Assembly (NCBI GenBank): GCA_902778275.1
Contig: CACYXE010000011.1
Coordinates: 1-61,077, forward strand
Length of the DNA: 61,077 nt
Direction: 5' to 3'
Source of the DNA: Oscillospiraceae bacterium
GTDB lineage: Bacteria > Bacillota > Clostridia > Oscillospirales > Oscillospiraceae
Position 1 is the first letter of the stretch; each line of letters starts with the position of its first letter. The translations under genes and the position numbers were made by a program. Below the pieces are notes generated by a model. The model had not been told where the DNA came from. It searched no databases and saw only the letters and a program-made list of their open reading frames with translations. This document shows, piece after piece, positions 7,159-16,500 of the stretch.

Positions 7159-8049
7159 TTATGATGGCTTGGCTTTCTCTTTTTCAGGCAGCTCACAGAT
7201 CAGCGCAGCCCCAAGGATCAGCACGGCGCCCAATGCGCCCAAGAGGCCCAGCGGCTCATGCAGGATCAGCGCCGACAGCAGCACCGCCACCACCGGATCG
7301 ATGTAACTGAGGATGGCCAGGGTCTGGGATTTCAGGTGTTCCACCGCGCCGAAATACAGGTAATAGGCTACGCCTGTGTGGACGACGCCCACAGTTACCA
7401 GCAGCAGCAGCGTGCGCGGTGAGAGGACCAGGCCGGTGAAAGCGCCGGTCAAAGCATCGTAGGGCAGCAGCACGATGGCGGAAATGATCAGCTGCATAAT
7501 GGTGCGCTCATAGGCGGAAAGGCCATTGAGCTTCTTGTTGCTGATGACGATCAGCGCGTAGAGCACCGCGGCGCAAAGAGCCAGAAACACGCCGCGCAGC
7601 TCTCCTGCGGCCGGGAGACCGCCCTTGGCCACGCCGGAGACAAAGACCATGCCCAGCAGTGCGGCCAGCACGCAAAGCAGCTTCCGCAGGGACATGCGCT
7701 CCTTGAACACAAAGGGGGACAGCGCCACCAGAATGATGGGGGCCATGTAATAGCACAGCGTCGCCGTGGCGACAGTGGTGTAGCGGTAGGACTCAAACAG
7801 CAGGATCCAGTTGAAACCCAGCATGGCGCCGGTGGCGCACAGGCGCGGGAGCACCGCACGGATCGCCGCCCAGGAAAGCCACGTCCGCCTGAGCAGCAGC
7901 ACCAGCACCAGAAAGAGGGAACCGATCACACCGCGGGCCAGGGCAATGACGGAGGAGGGCAGGGGAATGTAGCGCACAAACAGGCCGATCGTGCCGTAAA
8001 TGAACATGGAAAGGACCACGTTCAGCCGTGCAGTTTTTTCCCTATCCAT
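7159..8049 (-). CDS. EamA/DMT-family transporter
   Basis: The 296-residue integral membrane protein has about ten predicted transmembrane helices in two homologous five-helix halves, the pattern of the drug/metabolite transporter superfamily. The N-terminal half contains the typical RYIPLPSSVIALARG segment and the second half ends in a basic cytoplasmic tail (PEKEKAKPS). Such proteins export or import metabolites or amino acids; the substrate cannot be inferred. AGGAGG lies 7 nt upstream of the ATG. It ends 13 bp before the csaA fragment, so the two probably shared a transcript. Confidence 0.88.
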   Translation of the reverse strand: MDREKTARLNVVLSMFIYGTIGLFVRYIPLPSSVIALARGVIGSLFLVLVLLLRRTWLSWAAIRAVLPRLCATGAMLGFNWILLFESYRYTTVATATLCYYMAPIILVALSPFVFKERMSLRKLLCVLAALLGMVFVSGVAKGGLPAAGELRGVFLALCAAVLYALIVISNKKLNGLSAYERTIMQLIISAIVLLPYDALTGAFTGLVLSPRTLLLLVTVGVVHTGVAYYLYFGAVEHLKSQTLAILSYIDPVVAVLLSALILHEPLGLLGALGAVLILGAALICELPEKEKAKPS

Positions 8050-8115
8050 CGCGCCGCCTCCTGTTTAAAAAATCCAGCCTTGACTATAGCACAAAAGAAG
8101 AATCTTGAAAAGCCC

Positions 8116-8144
8116 TTTTGCTTTATGAGCGGCTGTGGTACAAT
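8116..8144 (+). promoter_or_regulatory. Possible extended -10 promoter of the rlmI-like gene
   Basis: TG-G-TACAAT (-10 at 8139-8144) with a weak -35 TTTTGC (8116-8121) at 17 bp, 20 bp before the start codon. Confidence 0.45.
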
Positions 8145-8164
8145 GACATAAAGGAGTTGAGCGC

Positions 8165-9394
8165 ATGAAAGCAGACCGTCCCTATCCCCGCTTTATCATC
8201 AGCAAGAAGGGCACCCAGTGGGTGGAGCAGGGGCATCCCTGGATCTATGAGGCAGAGGTTCTGGCCGAGGAGGGCGCCTGCGACAACGGCGGACTGGCCG
8301 ACGCGGTCAGTGAGAAGGGCAAGTATCTGGGCACCGGCTTTGTCAGCCGCCAGAGCAAGATCCGCCTGCGCCTGATCTCCCGCAACGCCAACGACCGCTT
8401 TGATGAAGCCTTTTGGCGGCGGCGGCTCCAGTACGCCTGGGACTATCGGAAGACCGTTATGGGGGATGACGTGAGCTGCTGCCGCATCATTTTCGGCGAG
8501 GCCGATGGATTCCCGGGACTGACAGTGGATCGTTTTTCCGATATTTTGGTCACACAGACCCTTTCGGTGGGGATCGAAAGCATTAAAAACTATATTTTTA
8601 CTGCATTGGTGGAGATTCTGCGGAAAGACGGACAAGCGATCGCCGGGCTCTATGAGCGCAACGACGCGGCCATCCGGAACCTGGAAGGCCTGGAGCAGAA
8701 CAAGGGCTGGTTCCCGCTGCCGGGAGAGCCGCTTCCGGAGTGTACTGTAACAGAGATCGTGGAGAACGGCATCCGCTATGCGGTGGATGTGGAGAACGGA
8801 CAGAAAACGGGCTTCTTCCTGGATCAGAAATACAACCGCCTGGCGGTTGCGCGGCTCGCCAAGGGACGCCGGGTGCTGGACTGCTTCACCCACACCGGGT
8901 CCTTTGCTCTGAACGCAGCGCGCGGCGGCGCGGAGCATGTGACCGCCGTGGACGTATCCGCTTCCGCCATCGAGATGGCCCGGGAGAACGCCCGACGCAA
9001 CGGCCTGGAGGACAGGATGGATTTTCTGGTGGCGGATGTGTTCGATCTGCTGCCGGCCTTGAAGGAGAAGGGCGGCGCACCTTATGATTTTATCATCCTG
9101 GATCCGCCCGCTTTTACCAAATCCCGCAAGACCGTGGGCAGCGCGGAACGGGGGTATAAGGAGATCAACCTCCGGGCGCTGCAGCTGCTGCCCAGGGGCG
9201 CTTATCTTGCCACCGCCTCCTGCAGCCATTTCATGCGCAGCGATCTGTTCGTGAAGATGCTCCGCAGCGCCGCGGCGGACGCAGGTGTGGAACTGCGTCA
9301 GATCGAGGCACGGCAGCAGGCCCCGGATCACCCGATCCTGTGGAACGTCCCGGAGACGGACTACCTGAAGTTTTATCTCTTCCAGGTGGTTTGA
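8165..9394 (+). CDS. rlmI: 23S rRNA (cytosine-C5)-methyltransferase, RlmI family
   Basis: The 409-residue protein matches the RlmI/YccW family, which uses S-adenosylmethionine to methylate C5 of a cytosine in 23S rRNA (C1962 in E. coli). It has an N-terminal PUA-like RNA-binding domain (1-75), the TGFFLDQ segment (215-221), SAM motif I around CFTHTGSFALN (240-250), the DPPAF motif (313-317) and the ASCSHF loop with catalytic Cys353. AAAGGAG lies 8 nt before the ATG at 8165. It is convergent with the coiled-coil protein gene downstream, and a shared hairpin terminates both. The exact modified base in this organism is inferred from the family. Confidence 0.87.
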   Translation: MKADRPYPRFIISKKGTQWVEQGHPWIYEAEVLAEEGACDNGGLADAVSEKGKYLGTGFVSRQSKIRLRLISRNANDRFDEAFWRRRLQYAWDYRKTVMGDDVSCCRIIFGEADGFPGLTVDRFSDILVTQTLSVGIESIKNYIFTALVEILRKDGQAIAGLYERNDAAIRNLEGLEQNKGWFPLPGEPLPECTVTEIVENGIRYAVDVENGQKTGFFLDQKYNRLAVARLAKGRRVLDCFTHTGSFALNAARGGAEHVTAVDVSASAIEMARENARRNGLEDRMDFLVADVFDLLPALKEKGGAPYDFIILDPPAFTKSRKTVGSAERGYKEINLRALQLLPRGAYLATASCSHFMRSDLFVKMLRSAAADAGVELRQIEARQQAPDHPILWNVPETDYLKFYLFQVV

Positions 9395-9397
9395 TTA

Positions 9398-9422
9398 GTT
9401 TACATAATTTTATTTACATAAT
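9398..9422. repeat. Tandem GTTTACATAAT / ATTTACATAAT words
   Basis: Two copies of the word TTTACATAAT stand 15 bp apart directly after the rlmI-like stop codon. The first, 9398-9407, is an exact copy of the recurrent word TTATGTAAAC (read on the minus strand) found nine other times in the window. The second differs at one base. Confidence 0.7.
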
Positions 9423-9460
9423 CACAAGAGCCCGGAGCAAACGCTCCGGGCTCTTGTGAT
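9421..9460. terminator. Bidirectional terminator between convergent genes
   Basis: A perfect 18-bp inverted repeat (ATCACAAGAGCCCGGAGC and its complement, loop AAAC) sits between the rlmI-like gene and the minus-strand coiled-coil gene. Confidence 0.8.
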
Positions 9461-9476
9461 GTCGCCTGACAGGTCC

Positions 9477-9956
9477 TTACTTGTTGTCTGCGCCATCCTT
9501 CTCGGTGGCGGAGACGATATCCTCGAAATCGCCGATCTCCACGTCGATGTCAGGGTCCGTGCCGCTGTCCGCGGCGGTGAATTCCGCCTTCATGGCGCTG
9601 ATCTCCGCCTCCTTGGCGGCGATGCTCTCGGCCAGTTCTCTGGCCTGGGAGAACAGGCCCGTGTAAAAGCCGGCGGGTGCGTCCTTGGCCTGCTCATAGT
9701 ATAGCTTGCCGATCTCGGTGTAGACCCGGTTCAGTTCCTGGCTTTCTCCGTTGATCTCCAGGGTGAGCTTGGCGATGCGGCCGTAGGATTTGGCCCGTTC
9801 GGTGCCCTGGGCGTAAATGTCACGCACGCTGTTGTTCTCGGCGGTGTCCTTGACCTTGCCTACAAACTGGGTGACGGTATCGCTCTGAGCAAACTCCTTG
9901 GCCTTGCCTACCAGATTGCTGATGGTTCCGGTGATGATGTCCTTGTAATCAGCCAT
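9477..9956 (-). CDS. Hypothetical coiled-coil protein
   Basis: I do not recognise a named family. The 159-residue protein is almost entirely helical by composition, with Ala-, Glu- and Lys-rich stretches (about 5-60 and 105-130) likely to form a coiled coil, and an acidic C-terminal tail. There is no signal peptide, membrane segment or cysteine motif. A central segment, LTLEINGESQELNRVYTEIG, recalls short conserved proteins of Clostridia that are often linked to a zinc ribbon, but no ribbon is present. AAGGAGG lies 8 nt before the ATG at 9956. It follows lgt by 13 bp and probably ends the M16 peptidase-lgt transcript. Confidence 0.75.
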   Translation of the reverse strand: MADYKDIITGTISNLVGKAKEFAQSDTVTQFVGKVKDTAENNSVRDIYAQGTERAKSYGRIAKLTLEINGESQELNRVYTEIGKLYYEQAKDAPAGFYTGLFSQARELAESIAAKEAEISAMKAEFTAADSGTDPDIDVEIGDFEDIVSATEKDGADNK

Positions 9957-9969
9957 GATGCATACCTCC

Positions 9970-10872
9970 TTATGTGGTTTCAATGTTGTTTGTGGATTCC
10001 TCCGCCGCTGTGCGAACCCGATTGACGTACAGGGCTTCCGGGGGATGGGGGCGACGGCTTTGAATGATGAGGATCACGAGTGTGATCGCAACAAGCACGA
10101 TGGAAAGTGCCTGGGATACCCGTATGCTGCTGCCAAAGAGATAAAGACTGTCGGTACGAAGGCCCTCGATCCAACTTCGGCCCAGGCCGTACCAGAAGAA
10201 GTACAGCAGAATGCACTGCCCGTCGTATTTCCGGCGGCCCCGCTTGAGCAGGATCAAAAGCGCGATAAAGCCGATCAGGTTCCACAGACTTTCATACAGA
10301 AAGGTGGGGTGGACAAAGATCGTACTGCCGTCCGGGGCGGTGAGGCCCATGCGGCAGAAGATCTCCGTTTCGGCGCCGAAGGCCTCCCGGTTGAGAAAGT
10401 TGCCCCAGCGGCCGATGATCTGCCCGGGCAGGACTCCATAGACCGCCAGGTCCAGCATGGCCGGAATGGGGATCTTTTTCCGACGGCAGATGATGCAGAT
10501 GGAGATCACGCCGAAGATGATGCCGCCGTAGATGGCGAGTCCGCCCTCCCACACGGCGAAGATCTTGCCCGGCTGCTGCAGGTACTCCTCCAGCCGGAAG
10601 AGCACGTAATAGAGCCGCGCACCCAGGATGGCCATGGGGATCAGCAGGATCATCATGTCATAAAAGTCATCCGCCTTGATCCCAAAGTGCTTGCTGATGT
10701 GGGAGCAGAACAGCAGGGCGAAGATGAAGCCGAAGGCGATCAGTACGCCGTAGAAATAGATGGGCCTTCCAAAGATCGTAAAATAAGACGGCGGATCCAG
10801 CGAAAAGTTCCCAAGGCCCGGAAAACTGATGCTGGAATCCCGCTGGATGGTTTGGATCAGAATGGGGAACAT
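9970..10872 (-). CDS. lgt: Prolipoprotein diacylglyceryl transferase
   Basis: Lgt transfers diacylglycerol from phosphatidylglycerol to the lipobox cysteine of prelipoproteins at the outer face of the cytoplasmic membrane. The roughly 300-residue protein has about seven transmembrane helices and the family signature GRWGNFLNRE with its essential Arg and Asn. The window encodes at least three lipoproteins that would be substrates. The start at 10872 has AAGG 7 nt upstream; an ATG two codons earlier (10878) overlaps the upstream stop codon as ATGA and could be used by coupling. It is translationally linked to the M16 peptidase gene upstream. Confidence 0.94.
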   Translation of the reverse strand: MFPILIQTIQRDSSISFPGLGNFSLDPPSYFTIFGRPIYFYGVLIAFGFIFALLFCSHISKHFGIKADDFYDMMILLIPMAILGARLYYVLFRLEEYLQQPGKIFAVWEGGLAIYGGIIFGVISICIICRRKKIPIPAMLDLAVYGVLPGQIIGRWGNFLNREAFGAETEIFCRMGLTAPDGSTIFVHPTFLYESLWNLIGFIALLILLKRGRRKYDGQCILLYFFWYGLGRSWIEGLRTDSLYLFGSSIRVSQALSIVLVAITLVILIIQSRRPHPPEALYVNRVRTAAEESTNNIETT

Positions 10873-10874
10873 GG

Positions 10875-12152
10875 TCATACCTTCTTCGGTTCGATGATAC
10901 TCAGAGCCAGGCGCTCGGGCGCAAGGGCCTGCCGCACGAAATCTTCGCATTCGCCCTTGCGGATGCTCTGCAGCAGAAGCGGTGCGTCCAGGGAGCAGAA
11001 GCCGTCAAACAGACCCTCCGCCATGGAGACGCACACATTGTCAAAGTCCTCCAGGCCCCGAAGCCGGGCGCCGTAGGAGGCGCGTTTGGCCCGCTCGAAG
11101 CGCTCGGCGTCAAAGCCCTCCGTACCGACGCGGGCGATCTCAGCGCTCAATTCCTTCAGCACGGTCTCCGGCTGGGCGCTCTCGCCGCCGACGATCACCG
11201 TTCCGGTACCGGCGATGAAGTCCACCTCGTAGTCGTAATCCCGGTTCAGGATGTCCTCGGCGTAAAGCCGGGTGTAGAGGGGGGAGGAGGAACCGGTGAG
11301 CAGGCGCAGGGCCAGCTGCGCCGTCAGCCGCTGACGCAGGGCGGCCTCCCCCGCGGTCGCGGGGCGGAGCTTTGCCCCGATGAGAAACTGGGGGGCGGAC
11401 ACGGGCATGGCCGCTTTTTCGTAAGTGCTGACCGGCAGGAGATCTTCCTCCTCGCCGAAGTCGGCGCTCGGGATCCCGGCGCGCTCCCGGGGCAGCTCCT
11501 CCTGGGCGATGGCCAGGATCCGCTCCGGATCCACGTCGCCTTCCACGCAAAGGCACATGTTGCTGGGGGCGTAAAAAACCTTGTGACAGGCGTACAGCGT
11601 CTCGTGGGTGATCTGGGCGATGCTCTCCACCGTGCCGGCCACCCGGTCCCGGATGGGGTGGTGGGCATAAAGCTGCCGCAGAAGATTGTAGTAGAGGGCG
11701 GTGCCCGGATTATCCTCGCCCATGCGGATCTCCTGCGCGATGATGCCCTGCTCCTTCTGCACGGTCTCCGCCGTGAAATAGGGTGTGGAGACAAAGTGCA
11801 GCAGCATCCGCAGATTCTCTTCAAAGCTGTGGGTGCTCTGGAAATAGTAGCAGGTCATGCCGCTGGAGGTGAAGGCGTTGGGGTCCGCCCCGTTGGCCGT
11901 CAGCAGGTTCAGGGCGTTGTCCCCGTTGGGGAGGTCGAACATCTTGTGCTCCAGATAATGGGCCACCCCCGCCGGGGTGTCCAGAGTCTGCCCGTCAATG
12001 GTGAAGCGGCGGTGAGCGCCGCCGTAATTGGTGGCAAAGGCGGCGTAACTGGTGCGAAAGCCGGGCTTGGGGAGCACCCGCAGGCGCAGCCCGTTGGGGA
12101 GGGTCTGGGCATACAGGGTCTCACCCAGCTGGGGGTATTCATGCTTCTCCAT
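10875..12152 (-). CDS. M16 family zinc metallopeptidase, YfmH-like
   Basis: This 425-residue insulinase-family peptidase has the inverted zinc motif HxxEH as HYLEH (65-69), followed by the usual downstream region GADPNAFTSSGMTCYYF, so it should be catalytically active. It partners the non-catalytic M16 protein encoded just upstream, with which it overlaps by 14 bp. In Bacillus the equivalent pair YfmF/YfmH has been linked to peptide processing and membrane stress. GAGGAGG lies 6 nt before the ATG at 12152. Together with lgt the locus may concern membrane or secreted peptide maturation (inference). Confidence 0.88.
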   Translation of the reverse strand: MEKHEYPQLGETLYAQTLPNGLRLRVLPKPGFRTSYAAFATNYGGAHRRFTIDGQTLDTPAGVAHYLEHKMFDLPNGDNALNLLTANGADPNAFTSSGMTCYYFQSTHSFEENLRMLLHFVSTPYFTAETVQKEQGIIAQEIRMGEDNPGTALYYNLLRQLYAHHPIRDRVAGTVESIAQITHETLYACHKVFYAPSNMCLCVEGDVDPERILAIAQEELPRERAGIPSADFGEEEDLLPVSTYEKAAMPVSAPQFLIGAKLRPATAGEAALRQRLTAQLALRLLTGSSSPLYTRLYAEDILNRDYDYEVDFIAGTGTVIVGGESAQPETVLKELSAEIARVGTEGFDAERFERAKRASYGARLRGLEDFDNVCVSMAEGLFDGFCSLDAPLLLQSIRKGECEDFVRQALAPERLALSIIEPKKV

Positions 12153-13455
12153 CGGTATCCTCCTCGTCTTCCGCATCGGCCTCTTCGCCCCGCAGGAAGT
12201 AAATCAAGTCGCATTCCACACTGTTGGCGATGCGCACCACGTCCTCTTTCGTGACGTTCTCTGCCAGCTCCGCCAGCTCCAGGGGGCTGCAGTCGCTGCC
12301 GTCCAGGATCTGGGACAGATAAAAGCCCTCCAGATCCCCCTGACTGTCCAGCACCGAGCGCAGATCCGAGGCTACGCCGGAGCGGGCTGCGTGCAGTTCC
12401 TCATCACTGATTTCCCCTCGCCGGATCGCTTCCAGCTGGGCAAAGATCTCCTCCTGGGCGGCTTCCCGTTTGTCAAACTCAATGCCGGAGGCCACCAGCA
12501 GCAGGCCCTTGTGGGTGTCCATTACAGAGCTGGCGTAGTAGCACAGCTGCAGCTTTTCCCGCACGTTCATAAAGAGCTTGGAGTTGGTGCCGCTGCCGAA
12601 CACGCAGTTGAACACGTACAGCGACGGCAGATCAGGATCCTCCATGCACTCACCCAGGCGGAAACCGATCACCAGCTTGCCCTGGGTCACGTCCAGGGCC
12701 TCTTCCACAAAGCGGGGCTGCTCCTCCAGGGCGTTCATACGCACGTCGGTGCCGATCTCATAGTCGATCTCGGCCCGAGGCATGGTCATCAGCGCGTCCC
12801 GCATGGCGGAGACCACTTCCTTTTCCCCGGCCCGACCGCAGTAGAAGATCTCTACCGGGCAGGTCTGCAGCAGATTCCGGTATTGCTTGGTCAGCTTCTG
12901 ATAGCGGATGGCCTCGCATTCCGCCTCACTGCCGAAGCGGCCCGCGGCGTAGTCCTCGCAGCAGCACATCTCCTCCATGCAGCGCAGCACGGAATAGCCG
13001 CGCTTCTCGTTGATGCGGCTGCGGATCACTTCCAGCATTTTTTCCCGCTCGCTGTCCACATACTGGGGCAGCAGCAGTCCGCCGCGGGTGGCGGGGGAGA
13101 GCAGGAACTGCCCCATCAGGGCGGCGGCGTCGGTCAGTACATTCTGGCCGCCGGGGAGGAAATCCCCCTCTGGGAGACTGGCGTAAAAGCCCAGGCACTG
13201 GATCTCGCCGATGCGGCGGACCACCGGTTCGATGGCCGTGCCGTACAGCTCGTCCAGGCGGGCGGAGATGGCCTCCATGTCGGGCAGACGGGTCGTGCCG
13301 CGGCGCAGCACGTAGGGGATCAGCGCGTTCATAGCGGCTGTTTCCCGTTTCAGCTGGGTCAGCAGGGTGAGACTCAGGCAGGCGGTTTTGAATTTGTCCG
13401 AGCGCAGATGATTCAGCCATACACCCGGCATGATCTCTGTCCGTGTCAGTTCCAT
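12139..13455 (-). CDS. M16 family peptidase-like protein without zinc motif, YfmF-like
   Basis: The 438-residue protein has M16 architecture (paired alpha/beta domains) but no HxxEH at the expected N-terminal position, where it reads ALIPYVLRRGTTRLP. It therefore should be the non-catalytic partner of the adjacent HxxEH-containing peptidase, as in YfmF/YfmH or mitochondrial processing peptidase. Its C-terminus is strongly acidic (EEADAEDEEDTDGEA). GGAGG lies 8 nt before the ATG. It is the first gene of the transcript that continues to the second M16 gene, lgt and the coiled-coil gene. Confidence 0.85.
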   Translation of the reverse strand: MELTRTEIMPGVWLNHLRSDKFKTACLSLTLLTQLKRETAAMNALIPYVLRRGTTRLPDMEAISARLDELYGTAIEPVVRRIGEIQCLGFYASLPEGDFLPGGQNVLTDAAALMGQFLLSPATRGGLLLPQYVDSEREKMLEVIRSRINEKRGYSVLRCMEEMCCCEDYAAGRFGSEAECEAIRYQKLTKQYRNLLQTCPVEIFYCGRAGEKEVVSAMRDALMTMPRAEIDYEIGTDVRMNALEEQPRFVEEALDVTQGKLVIGFRLGECMEDPDLPSLYVFNCVFGSGTNSKLFMNVREKLQLCYYASSVMDTHKGLLLVASGIEFDKREAAQEEIFAQLEAIRRGEISDEELHAARSGVASDLRSVLDSQGDLEGFYLSQILDGSDCSPLELAELAENVTKEDVVRIANSVECDLIYFLRGEEADAEDEEDTDGEA

Positions 13456-13540
13456 GGAGCACCTCCGTTATCTTTTTCATATCAATATACCACAAATCTC
13501 TGAAAAATGATAGACGGGAGATACCGGGCAGCGCATTTTT

Positions 13541-16500
13541 TTACAAAGATTTCATATTGTGTTCCGGCGGTATCGGGCCGCCGTCATAGGGAGACCCGTC
13601 TACCGTGATGGCTGTCCCATCCACTGCGATCGCATGCTCCGTACCTTGCGGATCGGTCCAACGGGCATTGTAGTGCTCCAGCCTTGGATGGATATACAGA
13701 CGCCCGTTCCGCAGCTCCAGGCCCAACAACTCCCGGGTGACGGCCCGGAAATACCAGCCGGCGGAGCCGGTATACCAGGTCCAGCCCGCCATGCCCTCGC
13801 AGCCCGGTGCGGTATAGACGTCTGCCGCCAACACGAAGGGCTCCGCCTCATAGCGGGCAGGATCGTGGTTCTCCGGCAGCAGCATTCGCAGCAGCCGCAG
13901 CCCCTCCGCCCTTCGGCCCCGGCGCAGACAGGCCATGGCCAGCCAAATGGCGCCGTGGGTGTACTGTCCGCCGTTTTCCCGAAAGCCCTCGCCGTAACCG
14001 GCGATATACCCGGGGTAGGGCTCATCCTGCCCGAAGGGCGGACCAAAGAGGCGGATGAGGCCATGCTCTCCATCCACCAGACGTTCCAGCGCGGCATCCA
14101 GCGCGGCATCGGCATGGGCGGCCTCTTCGCCGCAGAAGACGGCCCAGGCCTGGGGCAGGAGATCGATCCGTTCTTCCCCGCCCAGAGGGCTGCCGTCCGA
14201 CCGGTAAGCCCTTCGGTACCAACGGCCGTTCCACGCACGCTCAGCCGCCTGAGCGGCCCGGTCGGCGCAGTCGCGGTAGCGCTGCGTATTCGGTTTACAT
14301 AATTTTTCAAGCAGAGAGGCGAAGCGCCCGGCGCAGTAGGTCAGGAACCAGGCCAGCCACACGCTCTCGCCGCCTGCCGCGTCCAGCCCGTCGTTCCAGT
14401 CCCCGCTGCCCATATAAGGCAGATCATGGGGACCGAAACCCCGATCCATGCAGCGGTCCAGCGCCGCCTTTGCGTGGTAGAGGACGGAGGCGCTGGCCTC
14501 AGAGATCTCCGGACGCTCATAGCGGTCCCACTCGTCGTCTGCCAGCGGCATGGAGTTTACATAACTTATTTCTTCTTCACAGAGCGCCAGGTCTCCTGTG
14601 GCGTCCACATATTCACACAGCGCCCAGGGCAGCCACAGCAGATCGTCGCTGCAGCGGCTGCGAATACCCCGGTCTCCCTCCGGGTGGGGATGCCACCAGT
14701 GCATCACATCGCCCTCCACGTACTGGTGGCGGCAGCAGTCCAGGATCTGCCGCCGGGCAAAACCTGGATCCAGGAGGAGCAGATTCACCGCGTCCTGCAG
14801 CTGGTCGCGAAAGCCTATGGCGCCGCCGCTCTGGTAGAGGCTGCTGCGGCCCCACAGGCGGCAGGCGACGGCCTGATAGGCGGCCCAGCCGTTGAGATAG
14901 TGGTCCATGGCCCCATCGCCGCTGCTGATCTGCAGCCGGCATAGCAGGCTTGCCCAGTACCGCCTGGTTTCCGCAAAGGCCTCCATGGCCCGGTCAAGTT
15001 TACATAATTCTTTCAGCTCGCTCTCTGAGCAGCTGCCGCATACCAGAATGGAGGTTTCCCGGGCCGTCAACTGCAGGTCCATGGCCGGGGGCGTGAAGGC
15101 CGTCCGGCAGGTAGAAGGGCAGTTGGCGGCGGCAAGCAGTGTGGTCCCCGGCAGATAGGCCTCCGGATTCTCCGCCCGGAACAGGCCGCCGGAGAAGGAG
15201 ACGCGCAGGGAGGCCGCGTCGGCAGCGCCCAGCAGGGGCCGCAGGCACCAGTGGAGAGGCAGCCCCGCGGCACCCTCCACCACCAGGATGCGAACATTGG
15301 TATTCATGGGGATGAAAACACGGGTACGGATCTGGCGGCCGGCGATCTCCTTTTCCCAGCAGGCATAGCCGGGTCCATAATGGACACGGCAGGGAAAGCC
15401 GTCGTTGGCGGCAAAAAGACTGACGTTTTGGCCGTCCGCCTCCAGCCACAGCAGCTCCGCGCCCTGAGTGCTGCGGGCGTCTGTGTCCGGTGGGATCAAG
15501 CGCATTTCCCGGGCGTTTTCCAGCCACAGGCCGCTCATGCCGCAGTCGCTTACGATGGCGCCCAGAGAACCGTTGCTCAGCATCTGCTGCCAGGCGCGGG
15601 AGGGTAGCGATAAGTTTACATAATATTCAAACTCCGATCCGTGCCAGCGGTATTCCGGCGCTGTGCCTTTGCCCCGCGGCTGGCCGAGAATTGGGAGCCG
15701 AAGCGGTCTGCTGACCCGGGGGAGTTCCCCGATACAAAGCGCGGCAAGACCCTTTACGGTTTCACCGGCCGAGGGGGGTACAAAGTGTACGCCTGCGCTG
15801 CTGCCCAGCAGAGCGTCCAGTCCCAACACGGCCAGGGCGTCGCCGATCTGCCGGTGGAAGGGCTGGCGGTATTCACCCAGCTCGTCGGTCAGATAGACCA
15901 GATCCGCCTCCAGCCCGCAGCTTTTCAGCAGGCAGAAACGGCGCAGCAGGGGCAGAGCCTCCGCGGCCTTGGCCTCGCAGCAGATCAGCGGATGGTCACC
16001 CGAGATCCCATAGGGCCAGAGCTCACGGCGGGGCGGAGCGCCATACAGAGGGCGCAGCAGAGATGGCAGCATGGCCATAGCCTCACCGATCTCCGAAGGC
16101 GGCAGATCCAGATGGGTCGCCACAGCGCTGACAAGGCTGCCTCGCTGGGGAGATGCCAGAATGCGCCGGGCGTCGTCCAGTGCGGTTTTGGCATCCCAGC
16201 CCACACAGAGGGAAAAGCGGGCGGTTTCCGTCTGTCCTGCGGCCAGGCTGAGTTTTACCCGCGCGGATATCCGGGGATCGGGCAGTCCGGTCTCACCGCC
16301 GGGCGCGGTCTCAAAAACCACATCCCGGTCGCAGGCCAGGCACAGCCACAGCTCCTTGTGCTCGCCCCTTCGCAGCCGACGGAGTAGCAGGGCATTCTTC
16401 TCCCGCTTGGCGGCGATACCCAGGCGCCAATAGGCCGGATGGTTTACATAATCATTATAATCCGACAAGATGGGGGACAGGTCCAGACGGAGGGAAAAGG

